Assembly: GCA_963995505.1 (NCBI GenBank)
Contig: OZ023185.1
Coordinates: 17,495,691-17,559,690, forward strand
From: Hypericum androsaemum
Taxonomy: Eukaryota > Streptophyta > Magnoliopsida > Malpighiales > Hypericaceae
Reading direction: 5' to 3'
DNA: 64,000 bases
Shown: positions 36,819 through 48,735 of the stretch, piece by piece
Layout of the letters: each line of letters opens with the position of its first letter
Position numbering within the stretch: the first letter of the stretch is position 1
Program-made: the position numbers and the translations under genes
The notes under the pieces: generated by a model
The model's database searches: none
Seen by the model: the letters and a program-made list of their open reading frames with translations, nothing else
What the model was told of the DNA's origin: nothing

Positions 36819-38152
36819 TTAGTATTTTTATGATTTGATATCTTTTGATAAGTATCTTGTAATGTAATTTTTTATGACGGAATCGACACTTTTAGTAAAA
36901 ATTCTATTCATATTTTTTTTCAAATATTGTACTTGTATAAATAACCATGTCAACAATACGTCATTTTCTAGCAATTCTGATCTTACGTGATGAAATATGT
37001 AAACTCGAAATTTCAAATATGTAAAAGAATTGATAAAGTGCATTCTCACATATATACATATATGGTTCATTTTTTTCCCAAAAAGTGTTAAAAATTCATA
37101 TTGAAGCAAAAAATGAATCCACAACTTTTCACAATCGATGTGATTTTCTTGTCAGAATTGACATTAAGCAAAAAATGCCATTTTTATTATAAAAGTTATG
37201 GTATTTGATTATGCATGTGTGTTATTTTATGAATTGGGTACATTTTTATAAAGAAGGGGAAAACTGTGCGGGCAATTGAACTGTTAGAGGGGTAATTCCG
37301 TCAAATGGGACACCAAGGAGGAGCATCGTTATGTTTTTAGTTTATAACACCTGATATTAGGCCGGTAGGATTTTTTTCAAAGGTGTAAGATTTTTAATAA
37401 ATATTTAATATTGATATGATTCTAATAGCTCAAAAATTAATCTCTTAATTAAAGTAGAACAAATTATGTACCTACGGGAATTGTATAAATTGGAGAATTC
37501 TGCGGACTGCTGGGAAGTGGGGATAGTAAAGAAAGGCCAACACACCAAAAATAGTAATTTTTTTGGGTGGAAAAAAATAGTAATAGTTTGGGGTTGGTTT
37601 TTTTTTTTTTTGTGGGAAAGTTTGGGGTTGGTTGGTAGCAAGCTTTATAAGGGCACCGACGAGCTTGTGATTGGATGGGCGGCATGACATATAAGCCTTG
37701 TGTGGATAATGTCTCGTCACCCTCTAAACCCCAAAAATAAACTTTGTATTTACCTTAATAACCCAATCAGGTTGTCCCTATTTATGGCTTCTATGCCTCC
37801 CCATTTGAACCGGGAATAACAGAATTCCAATAAATTCTCCTATAATTTCCATAAGGGTTAGTGTAACTGGTAAAATATAATACATTTTGACTGCAATATG
37901 TGTAGTATTCCATAAAATCTCGCAATCTTTGGAGACATCGGATTTGTAATTGCAAGTTTTTCCTTTATTCCATCATATTTCATGTGTGTTTCCCTTAGTT
38001 GATAATGTAAGATGTGATAGTTCATAAGTGTATTCCCTTAGTTGTTGAAGGTACAGGCTCCAAAGTCGGCGTTGGAGTTTTGTCTTTCCTAGATTTTGGT
38101 GGATTTGGATTTGCATGATGATGTCCTACGTGAAGTACTTGCCGCCGAAGCG
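36819..38152. other. AT-rich intergenic, no gene recognised
   Basis: Short frames only. A brief coding-like stretch (GTGSKVGVGVLSFLDFGGFG) near 38047-38110 lies just left of the next transposon. A possible continuation (ISWKEDASNILSAIKEAACG) lies right of it at 38685-38780. The two may be halves of an unrecognised old gene fragment. Confidence 0.35.
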
Positions 38153-38657
38153 TAGGGGTGAGCTTGAAACTCGTAAAACTACAAAATTGACCGACCACGA
38201 AATCGACCGACAAAATCCAAATAGCACGCTTAAATAGTTTCGTGGTGCGGTTTCAAACCGACACTGAATTAGTGCGATATAGTTTCGGGTTTGGTCTCAA
38301 ACCATACCGACCGACCGCAAAACTGCACACATATAAAACGACATCATTTTATATGTCTATTATGTGAAAAAATGACGTCATTTTCTACTATATCTACTAT
38401 GCAATTTAATGGGCTTCATTTTTTCACCGTGCAAGTGAAAGAAAATAGGTTATTTTTCAAAATTGGGCCTATTAAATGAGCCTTACGAATTGGGTCCAAT
38501 TTGTGATTTCAAACCGCAACACCGCACCATTAAACTGCAACACCACAGTTTTTTCCTAAACTGCCACACTGACGGTGTGAATTTTGGCTATGTCAAAAGT
38601 ACAGTTCAGTGTAAATTTTCACACCGATACCGCAAAACCGCACCGAACTCATCCCTA
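38153..38657. mobile_element. non-autonomous hAT-type element, 505 bp
   Basis: Ends read TAGGGGTGAGC and, inverted, TAGGGATGAGT. They are flanked by a perfect 8-bp duplication CCGAAGCG at 38145-38152 and 38658-38665. The interior is rich in GGTGCGGTTT and AAACCGCA motifs in both orientations, as in many hAT-type MITEs. No coding sequence. Confidence 0.9.
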
Positions 38658-38984
38658 CCGAAGCGTGGCATCTCAAACCGTCCCGGGTATCTCTTGGAAG
38701 GAAGATGCCTCAAATATCCTCAGTGCCATCAAAGAGGCAGCTTGTGGTTTGGATCATTACTGGTTATTTGATCCTCCATAATTTTGGTTTAATTCTTGGT
38801 AATTTGTATAGGAGTATTTGGGGTAATTTTGTTTTGTTTTTCTTTTGGAGTCACTTTAGATTATGTATCTAGATACTGCTTATCATTGTTGTGCATTTAT
38901 AGGCGTTATCTGGTACCCTTTGTGCGGTTTCGTAGTGTAACATCTTTTGGTAGAATCTTTTGAGATAATGATACTTATAAAAAA

Positions 38985-39695
38985 GGGATAAAGACACTTT
39001 AGTACCATGTGTTATGTGAAATGGACACTTTGCATCATGTATTATGGAAATATCCACTTTAGTACCATGTGTTATGTGAAATAGACACTTATGATCCTTT
39101 TCTCATATGAGCTTTGACTTTTGTTGAAGTGGCAATGATGACATGGCTTCGACTTGCTAACATGGCTCAAACAAAATGACGTGTCAATTAATATTAAAGA
39201 AAATTACAAAAATATCCTCATACTAGAAATTTTATACAACAAATATTTCAAAAGACGACAACTATATATGTATATATTATATACCTATGAAATTCTTTGA
39301 CGTCTATATTCGGAAAAAGCAACATAAGAATAAATTAGGTTTGGAACATTTTACGATTTTAAAAAATATAACAAATTAACCGAAAATATGGTCTTGTGTT
39401 GTCCTATCTATAAAAATCAATTGTTACATAGAGTCAATAAATTTTTTGTAATTTCTAGTATGAGGATATTTTTGTAATTTCCATTAATATTAATTGACAC
39501 GTCATTTTTTTGAGCCATGTCAGCAATTCGAAAGCATGTCATCATTGCTACGTCAACAAAAGTCAAAGCTCATATGAGAAAAAAAACCTAAGTGTCCATT
39601 TCACATAACACAGGGTTCTAAAGTTGGTGTTTCCATAACACAGGGTGCAAAGTGTCCATTTCACATAACACAGGGTACTAAAGTGTCTTTATCCC
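38985..39695. mobile_element. long-TIR Mutator-like MITE, 711 bp
   Basis: Perfect terminal match GGGATAAAGACACTTTAGTACC-type ends (about 248 bases of inverted repeat per side, out to ATCCTCATACTAGAAATT) surround a spacer of about 215 bases. The 9-bp duplication TATAAAAAA lies at 38976-38984 and 39696-39704. Within each arm the ACATAACACAGGGTACTAAAGT-like segment (in part) is itself repeated. There is no coding content. A transcript across it would fold into a very long hairpin. Confidence 0.88.
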
Positions 39696-39704
39696 TATAA
39701 AAAA

Positions 39705-41470
39705 AGCAATCAACTAAACTTCAAATACAAGTAGAATCAAACATTATCCCACTAGATAACTAAAATTTTAAAATTCGACTTGAAAAAGTTCAAATAAATT
39801 TTTCATGTCACGGTTTGACTGGTTCCAACTCAAGTCGATGCAGTCGGAAGGCATTCCGACTAATAAAATCTGACCGATTTGGCGAGTTTGACGATTGACG
39901 ACCTAACATTATCTAGTGGTCTGACCGGTAATGTGACGATGGGTTTAAAAACACTTTCGATTCAATCCCAAGAACACCAATCAATTGACTACGGGGCCCA
40001 GAGACAAAAGCTATTTATTTCGACTCTCACTAATGAAACCGAATTTACTGAAGGTGTTGGCTGTCTTTAATTTTATTTTTCTTTGTAAATAATAATAATA
40101 ATAAACACAGCTGGTTCTTTGACCCTTGCCTATTAGCGAATTTCTCTTCTGATGATAGGAAGGCAACCTTTTCGTTTGTTTGCTTTAAATTAGATGCAAA
40201 CCAGAAAAAGACTTGAATTAATTTAAGTAGGTTTTAAATTTAAATTTTACGAACGTAAAAAAAATTATTAGATGGAACAGCAAAATAAGTGTTTTTGCTA
40301 CTTACTTACTTACTGATGTTTCATTACACTTTCATATTTAGAGGCCCATACTTATTATTTCAAGAGAAAAAAAATAGTTTTATGGAACAGCAAAATAAGT
40401 GTTTTTGCTGGTACTTGATACCGGAATCTGCAATTACGTTGTTATTTAATAATCCAAACGCGCAAAAAAAAAAACCCTAAAATTTTGTTCACGATCCATA
40501 TTCCATACAAAACTATTGGGGACGACTGCCCTTATTATCGGTATTAAATTAATCCGCACAAATAAAAAAGAAAGCCACAAATAATAAAAATGTGGAAATA
40601 AAAACTCACGTCCACGAGCTATAAATAATACATTTATAATATAGACCCGAAACATTGGTCAAAACGACAATCGGCCAATCAGCTAAAGCAAACGCGTCGC
40701 GAATAGGAGAGGGGATGGCTTCCGGTGAGAAGCACGCGCGAAGCCTTGCACATGGGGACAGAAGTAGCCGTATGATCGGCGACTTTTCTTTGATCAGTAC
40801 ACAGTATGACAGTAGTATAAGCGGGTACTGTGCTCCAGGAAGGATCGATCCGATCCGAGCATGCGTTTGTAATCTTGATCAGAAGTGAGCCACCCGATGG
40901 AATACACGTGGAAATTTAAAACGAAAGATCCAAAGGTTGGTTCTACCTGTAAATATGACAATGTTTTAAAGAAAATTTCGGGTCAAATTTAACAAACAAA
41001 ACAAACATTGTCGAACAATTTATTTGTAAATAACTGACAATGTTCCCAATACGGGATCAGAATAAACGATATGGATTTCTAAACCCCATTTTTAGTGTAT
41101 TCTAACTTTTTCATTGTCACTATACCGAGGTTTTAATGACAGTAATTTATTATTGCTTAATCCTCACCCAATGACCCATGTTGTTTTGCTTTGGTCTTGC
41201 ATGGATTTTGGACGCCATGATAATATGAAGTACACAGGAAATCTACGTTTTCATTCTCTTAAATCTTACTTTCCTATTTGTTATCATACACGTCATAGAT
41301 CAAGACGCATCCCGTCGATTAATTTTATTATGGTTACGATATACTAATTTGTAAGTTTTAATCCTTCAAAATTCATTAAAATTTAAATTGATAATAAAAC
41401 AATGTCTACACTGTTAATCTAAAAAATGTCATATTATACAATATCAAATCATATTTATATTCTGACCATA
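39705..41470. other. AT-rich intergenic with a short direct repeat
   Basis: No gene recognised. The segment TGGAACAGCAAAATAAGTGT plus about eight bases occurs at about 40273-40300 and again at about 40383-40410, about 110 bases apart, like a small duplication. Confidence 0.4.
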
Positions 41471-41479
41471 TTTACTTTT

Positions 41480-42395
41480 GGGCAAATTACCCTCAGCCCC
41501 TTGGAGTTTGTCAAAATTACTATTTTAGTCTCGCGTGTTTCAAAATTGAAACTTTGGTCCCCCTAGTTTGCTTTTATTGAACTCTAAGGCCCTTCGCTGA
41601 TGTCATCATACAATATATTATTTTTTAAATAAAAAATGGCTATTATACCCTTCAATAAAAAATAAAAAAGTTACACCTTCTTCCCCGACCAGCTCTCTCC
41701 AAGTCCTCGCCGGCCATTTTTGTGCGGCACCGTCGGTATCGGTCTCTGTTCAATTAAATTCACCGCCGCCGGCCCCTTCTCAAGCTCCAACATCGGGCGG
41801 CACCGCATAGAGGGATTCATGACCTTCATCGGTGCCGACAGCAACACCTATCAGGGATCCTGGGTCGCCGATCGGAAGTACGGGTTTGGGGATTTTGGTG
41901 AGGAATTGGGGATTTTGGTCGCAGGTTTGTTGTAGATGGCTGAAGAAGAGACCACGTCGGCGACCTTGGCAAGGAGTCCCTCACCTCCCGGTCAGGCTAG
42001 GGACGACGAATTGAGGGCACTCCTTGCCCTCCCGGTCGTCAAAATCGATGGCAGACGCGAAACTAGGAGCAAGGAGAGGTGAAGAGGAAGGGATGACCGG
42101 ATAAGACGAGATCTGATTTTTTTGGGTTGATCGGAAAAAAAATTATCGCCGGAGCAGACGACCGGAGATGTCTGGATTATCGGAGAAGATGACCGGATAT
42201 ATTTGCTTTGTTTTTAATTTAAATATAAGAGTATAATAGTCATTTTCTTGATTAAAAAAATAAAAAATCGTATGATGACATCAGCGATGGGCCTTAGAGT
42301 TCAATAAAAGTAAACTAGGGAGGGCCAAAGTTTCAATTTCGAAACAGGAGAGACTGAAACAGTGATTTCGACAAACCCCAGGGGCTGATTTGCCC
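41480..42395. mobile_element. Pack-MULE-like Mutator element with gene fragment, 916 bp
   Basis: Perfect 9-bp duplication TTTACTTTT at 41471-41479 and 42396-42404. Termini begin GGGCAAATTAC / GGGCAAATCAG, and inverted arms of about 170 bases include a GATGTCATCATAC motif. The GC-rich interior contains a protein-like stretch with a MORN repeat. No transposase is present. Together these fit a Pack-MULE, a Mutator element carrying host gene sequence. Confidence 0.85.
41790..41890 (+). pseudogene. captured MORN-repeat gene fragment (PIP5K-like)
   Basis: The plus-strand frame reads IEGFMTFIGADSNTYQGSWV followed by ADRKYGFG. The YxGxW...GxG spacing is the MORN motif, and the GF.TFIGADxxTYxGSW context is like the N-terminal MORN array of plant phosphatidylinositol-4-phosphate 5-kinases. 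Only about one and a half repeats remain, so it cannot be functional alone. The source gene is inferred, not proven. Confidence 0.6.
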
Positions 42396-42404
42396 TTTAC
42401 TTTT

Positions 42405-44390
42405 TCTCGATCCATATTGTCAAAATTTACTAGTCCATTAATCAAGTAAGACGAAAAATCACCCTAATCCATAATTAATCTTAGCAGCCAGTATGACATG
42501 TTGAAGGTAAAAAATTCCATTATCAGTTGGTCCACTATCCACAGCAGCCTATCATCTGATTATTGCAGTGGTCACTAGATCGACTAATTCACATTTGAAT
42601 CAGGTGTAATATTTAAAAGTCGTTAAAATTTTTCCAACAAATATTAATATTGTTGTATTTCCACAAACTCAAACTCGAGAGTTATTTATATTAGAACTAT
42701 CATTTTCAATAGTTTATTTAAATATTTGTTGGTATATTTGAAAATAAGAAAGAAAAGAAAATCCTCTCAAAAAATCCAAAGTCCACACCAAAGCGCAGAT
42801 CTGTTCCTCTTTTACCAAACCGAAAGGATAAATGGGCCGGAAGCCCATTTAAGAGGCCACAAACCCCCGGGAACTCTCCTCTCTTCCGCTCGTTTCTCAG
42901 CCAGAAGGGTGGATCCTCCGATAAGAGGTTTCCATCTCTATCTTCCCCTCTCTCTTTCTCTGTCTGTCGCCATTTAATTTATTATTATTTTTTAATTTGT
43001 CACCTTTTATGTGATGTTTTGAATCTTAAGATGACGTGAGCTCTCCTCTCTTCTGTTTGTTTCTTGATTTCGCTGGCTGTCATCCCCATCGTCTAGCTTC
43101 CCTCCTTCCAAGGCCGGCATTACATCCATGTAAACCAAACGGAAAAGCGACGTCGTATCACTCAAGCAGTTGAACTTTGAGGTTTTTTTTGTTGAGAAAA
43201 TTGAAGTTTGAGCTTTTAGTAACGGAATTTAGAACTAGCAGCTTGATTTTTATCCGCAGAAAGAAAAATCTGATCGAGTGAACAACAGGAACTGCACTGT
43301 TCTTAACGTGTAGGAGTTGTTCACCGTTGTACGAGGCCGGGACTGAGCTATTTTGTTTGAGATTTGTATATTCTTCTTCCGAGAAGATGCTAGGGATTCG
43401 GAAGGCGATGTTTATATGGCGTGTATTCTCCAAGGCCGAAGGTAACTGTCACCCTGCTGGTCTCTTCATATCTCTCTTGAATTTAAGATAGGCAGTATCG
43501 GCTTTGAACTTAATATTCAATTAACGGTTTGACGTAGAGATATTTGAGTGTGTTTTAATTAAGTTTTAGTTTGGAAAGGCATGGTTAGGTCTATTTGATG
43601 CGATACTTAAAAGTTGAAAGTAGATGATTGATGCTCTCGTTGCCCCTTGGATGTTGAAGTTTTAAGCTGTTTGGTTGGGGCTTGCCTAGATTAATACAAA
43701 GATGTACTCTCGGATTTGTATTTTTATACAATTGAGTGCAAAGGAAAGATCTTTACCCGGACTAACTAGTAAAAGCCCTATATTCAAGAAAAAAGACCCT
43801 ATTAGATATCGATCAAGTTAAAAAAAAAAAATTCTAATATCATATTTATTTAGAAGAAAAAAATTGTGTTCTCATTATGGTCTTACCGAACGATAATTTT
43901 GTGTATCGCTACAAAAATTAAAGTGCATACATGTAAGGTTTTATTACAATTACTTGAAATGTGTTTAAATAACATCTTTTTTAGGTTGGGTATGGCGTCA
44001 ACTATTCCTCAACCATATATTTTCGTTAATGAGCATATAGTAAATATACCAAAGTTTTCGTTGTAAACTTGGGGATATTATTACGGTCAGGGATGAACAA
44101 AAATCTAGAACTAAAGTTCAAAATTATCTTAATTCATCCTCATTAAATTGGTCTTCCACAAAGGACTTATCAAACTATTTGACTCTTCGCCAATTTGAAT
44201 ATACTGGATTCGTCAATCAAACAAAGGAAGAGTAAATGTGAGTATATATATTTTGAATAGGTTAAAATATTAAAATTATTTTGTAACTCAATAAATTGTT
44301 GACTAGGGTGTCTATCTTGAATTATACCCTAATGATCGACTCATTCTACTATGGTAAGTATTAGTTTCGAACTAAACAAGCAGATATAGT
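42405..44390. other. intergenic; one unsupported first-exon candidate
   Basis: Near 43387 a short frame MLGIRKAMFIWRVFSKAEG ends at an AG/GTAACT donor, and the 42840-43380 sequence before it is leader-like (CTCTCTCTTTCTC). No further exon was found, so I do not call a gene. The rest is AT-rich. Confidence 0.35.
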
Positions 44391-44459
44391 TAATAACGTT
44401 CTCGTTTGGGAAAATAAAGGTAGAAAGGTACTAAATAATAATAATTCACATATATGTTA

Positions 44460-45931
44460 GGACAAATTACTCTCAAGTTTCTGATCTTTGGTCACCCTCC
44501 CTCTATGGTCCTTGATTTTTGAAAAATGATTGTCCCGTCCCTAAATTTTCATGATAATAGACTCCCGGGTCCCTGGAGCCAGAATATTCCTTTTTCTCCG
44601 GTGAATTCCCACTTGAAATGACCAAAATGCCCTCCTACTAAAAAAAATCCTCTTTCTTTCCCCTTCTTTTTCCTCCCACCTCATCTTCTTCCTCCCACCT
44701 TCAACATTCAACCAAAACTCAAACTCAAACTCAAAAAAATCTGAACCTTTTTATTGAGATTCAAAACTAATTAGAGAGAATTAAAATTTAAAGAACCATA
44801 ATTTTAAAACTCTAATTCGAATTAAAAATCCAAATTAGAAAAACGAATGTGAAATACATTGAAACCAAATTCCTCCCAAGCTTAAACATCGAAACCACCG
44901 TGAACGCCACCTTCATATCCCGGTTTGATCCTCTGTGACACACTTCATGTAAACCTCAGAGAATCAACACTCTTTCCTCACCTGAAAACCCCAAGCTGAA
45001 CGCCAATAGGTTCAAGCACTAGACCTGCCTCGCCATCTCCGCAAAGCCGAGGATGAAGGAGCTCTCTGGGAACTCGGCATTCGCACCACCGCCGCTGACC
45101 ATCTTTCTCTAGCTTATGTTTCTCAAGAACGATCTGTCTTCCTGTGGATGAGGTTTAGGTACGACGAGCACGAAGCATAATTCCCGTCACAAAAAATGGG
45201 CAACACCAAGCGGAAGAAAAAAGGCCCACCACCCCTGCGCCGCCTCCCCTGCAGCCTCCGACGACTTCAATTGAAGCTCTTGGGAATTAGGGTTTCGATA
45301 AATTGAAGCTCCTGAACCGAGAACTGCACGACGAGGCAATTAAATCTATCGAATCCCTAATTCCCCTTCACTTGCTAATATAAACTCCAATTCTATTTTA
45401 AGCAGCTTCAAATCATCTGGGCAATTTATGGGTTTTGTTCTCCGTGAGTTTAATTTTCTTCCGCTTCGCTAAGTGGGTTTTGTTCGAGGAGGGAGGAGAG
45501 GAAATTGGGAAATGGTTTTTAATCTGGTTAGAGTTTTGGTTTTCTAATTAAAATTTCTAATTCGAATAAGAGTTTTCAAAATTAGGGTTCTTTAATTTTT
45601 GATTCTCTCTAATTAGTTTTGATTATTTCTAATTAGTTTTGATTCTCATTAAAAATGTTTAGATTTGTTTTTTAGTTTTGATTTTGGTTGAAGGTGGGAG
45701 GAAGAAGATGAAGTGGGAGGAAGAAGAAGGGGAAGAAAAAAGAGTTTTTTTAGTTGGAGGGCATTTTGGTCATTTCGAGTGGGGGTTCACCGGAGAAAAA
45801 AGAATATTCCAGCTCCAGGGACCCGAGAGTCTATTATCATCAAAACTTAGGGACGGGACAATCATTTTTCAAAAGTCAGGGACCCTAAGGGGAAGGTGAC
45901 CAATGGTCAGACACTTGAGAATAATTTGCCC
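44460..45931. mobile_element. Mutator-like element with very long TIRs, 1472 bp
   Basis: Ends read GGACAAATTACTCTCAAG and, inverted, GGGCAAATTATTCTCAAG. The inverted arms extend about 380 bases through TCCCGGGTCCCTGGAGC-type and CTTCTTCCTCCCACCTTC segments. Flanking 9-mers are TATATGTTA and TATATTTTA (8 of 9), and the duplicate copy of the locus at 47937 has a single TATATTTTA with no insert. The central GC-rich part (about 44880-45350) includes an open stretch of 56 codons (45010-45180) that I do not recognise. Confidence 0.88.
45010..45180 (+). pseudogene. unrecognised coding-like fragment inside the Mutator element
   Basis: The frame includes LRKAEDEGALWELGIRTTAA followed by DHLSLAYVSQERSVFLWMRF and ends YDEHEA. 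Composition is protein-like and GC-rich compared with the arms. It may be captured host sequence. No family recognised. Confidence 0.35.
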
Positions 45932-47022
45932 TATATTTTATTACAGAGAACCAAGGGGTGGGAAACAATCTACTAGGTTATGTCTCCTTATTTAACCCCC
46001 ACCCTTAATACAATAGAGGCTTAAAGAATCTCAAGAGCTGCTGGTTGCTGGATTTGGATTTTCAAGGCGGAAGGTCAACAATTTCGTCCTTTCCTTTTCT
46101 TAGTTCACAGTCATTCTTGATGATTCTTTTCTTTTCCTATGTTTTGCATTGGTAATTGTATTATTATTATATGTATGTCAATATTGTAGCTGATTAGTTG
46201 AGGAAGGAATGTAGGTTATCTTCCGTTCCGATCGATTGGGTAACTTGTCACCCTTCAGAGATGCCTTATTGTATACTGACTTTCCCGTTTAATATAGTAA
46301 ATGCATATGTTTACCACTTAAAAAACATATTTTCTCCCTCTTTTCTACGAAACTGATCTTGAAAATATTCTAGAAAGAATGTATAAACTTCTTGTTCCCT
46401 TTGGTATCATCTACAAGCTCAGTCCATGAATTGTAATCCAACCTAGGTGACACATGACGATAAAATTCTTGCATACGAATTGTAATAAACTATCACAATT
46501 GCATCAAAATTGAGAATAACAACAATTATATATTAAGGTTTCCTAAAGAAATAAAGTAGATTTATTAAGTTTTCCAAACCAAATTTTTTGAAAATTCAAT
46601 CATCACTCAAATAATTTTTATGTAGGCTTCAATAACTAAAAATATTACTAGGAAATACTTTTTTTTGCACAAATCTCCACTGAACATTTTCTAGTTCTTT
46701 TCTTCTTAAATATGTTGCTTATTCTCATTTTTTTTTATAAATGATAAAATTTTCATATTTGTATTTGAAGGGGGAAGAGAAAAAAAAGTTGTCCATGAAT
46801 TTAAGTTATATTTTATTTTTAGTTTATAATTATATATCATCAATTACAAATAAAAAATGAAATCATAACCATGATATAACAAATCCTATCTACATTAGGA
46901 GAAAATAAATTTTATTCAATTACGATGGGGATATTACCCTGCAAAACCCGACTCTGTTTTCTAATTGGATAACTCATCCAAATTGATTATGCTATGCAGT
47001 TCATTTGACTCTAATGACAACA

Positions 47023-47400
47023 TTTTCACGTTCTTTTCTTATTAAATATGTCGCTTATTCTCATATTTGACGACAAGAGACAAAATTATCATCATCCTAT
47101 TTAAAGGGGAAAGACATTCATGGCCTCATGATTAGTTATACTAAAATCGTTAATACAACACTTATATTTCATGATGGAAACAAAATAAAAAGTTGTTCAT
47201 GATCTAAGATATAATGCTGAAGAGAAATTCAACTTTCTTACATTTTCCCTCGTCTCCTATTGCTCATGGTCGAGGTTGGGCCGAAATGTGAGCCAAAAAG
47301 CAGAAGCTTTCTCGCTTTAAATAATCACAAAGCTCCTAACTCGCAACAAGAAGAACATTGTAGTAAAAGAAATCTTGAATACCAATTTCTTTTCGAAGGC
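47023..47400 (+). repeat. second duplicated segment, copy 1
   Basis: From ACGTTCTTTTCTTATTAAAT to the AAGAAATCTTGAATACCA region this matches about 50335-50650 (same orientation) with substitutions and indels. It belongs to the same local duplication as 44391/47886. Confidence 0.7.
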
Positions 47401-47830
47401 AAAGAAATTTAACAAAAGTAACTGTTTTCCTGTAGGACAAGGAAGAAAGTCTGAGCGAACTTTCGACGAGAAATTTTGTTTTCGACTAGATACCCGAGCA
47501 CAAGTACAAGAATTCCCCGTTATGAGATTCCTGGGTGTCAACAGTATAAATTTCTGGTGTGTATCCTCCATATCCCAGCGAGAGTATCTTTTCATCGATC
47601 GCCTATTTCAGAAAATAAGTCAAACACATTAACAACTAAGACAATATTCAATCCTAAGGAGCAATAACTCACGTGCCGAGTTCATGTGGTGGTAGTCATA
47701 GCCCCATCCTTCTCCGCACAACCGAGCTTGCTTGTATCAGTGTAAAATTGATATAGAATATGCGGTAACTTGTGCAAGATCCGGTAGTACTGACGAACAA
47801 ATGTTTTTCCGTGCTGCGCAACAACCACAA
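47290..47830 (-). pseudogene. NTF2-domain (G3BP-like) pseudogene
   Basis: On the minus strand one exon (about 47690-47825) reads GKTFVRQYYRILHKLPHILY then QFYTDTSKL, matching the start of the NTF2-like domain of plant G3BP proteins. After an intron a second exon (about 47390-47609) reads AIDEKILSLGYGGYTPEIYT then VDTQESHNGEF. It then needs a shift of frame to continue as GYLVENKISRRKFAQTFFL. The shift, the lack of RRM and start exons, and a broken 3' end make this a dead fragment. Its 3' end is partly duplicated near 50550-50640. Confidence 0.7.
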
Positions 47831-47885
47831 CACACATTTCACTAAAAAACATCAACTTAGTAAAATGAAAGAAAGGTCCTTAAAA

Positions 47886-48670
47886 TAATAACGTTCCCGT
47901 TTGGGAAAAGAAAGGTACTAAAAATAATAATTCACATATATTTTATTAGAGAGACCTAAGGGGTGGGAAACAATATACTAAGTTATGTCTCCTCCTTTGA
48001 ACCCCCACCCTTAATACAATAGAGGCTTAAAGAATTTCAAGGCGGAATGTCAACTATTCCATCCTTTTTTTTTTCACAGTCATTCTTGATGATTCTTTTC
48101 TTTTCCTACGTTTTGGATTGACAATTGTATTATTATTATTATATGTATGTCAATACTGCAAGGAATGTAATTTATCTTCCCTTCCGGTCGATTGGGTAAC
48201 TTGTCACCCTTCGAAACTAGATGTCTTATTGTACACTGACTTCCCTGTTTAATATAGTAAATGTGTATGTTTACCCCTCAAAAAATATCTTTGCGCTCTC
48301 TCCTCCACGAAACCGTTCTTGAAAATATTCTAGAAAGAATGTATAAGCTTTTTGTTCCCGCTCCTCCTCCCCTTGGTAGCATATACAATTACAGTCCACG
48401 AAGTGTAATCGAACATAGGTGACACATGACAACAAAGTTCATGCATACAAATTGTAATAAACTATCATAATTATATCAAAATTGAGACTAACAATAATTA
48501 TATATTGAGGTTTCCTAAAATAATAAAGTAGATTTATTAAGCTTTCCAAACCTAATTTTTTGAAAATCAATCATCATTCAAATAATTTTTATGTAGGCTT
48601 CAATAACTAAAAATATTATAGGGAAATACTTTTTTGGCACAATACTCCATTGACAACATTTCCACGTTCT
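47886..48670 (+). repeat. local duplication, copy 2 (unoccupied insertion site)
   Basis: Matches copy 1 at 44391-44459 plus 45932-46720 but runs uninterrupted across the insertion point (TATATTTTA at 47937-47945). Confidence 0.8.
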
Positions 48671-48735
48671 TTTCTTTCGGATAGGTGCTACGAGTTTAAG
48701 ATCATTGATTAGAATCCGTAAATTGTTTATTATGA

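Larger units (their letters stand above)
44391..46720 (+). repeat. local duplication, copy 1 (contains a transposon)
   Basis: 44391-44459 and 45932-46720 together match 47886-48670 with scattered substitutions and small indels, in the same orientation. The only large difference is the 1.47-kb element inserted here at 44460-45931. Confidence 0.8.
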
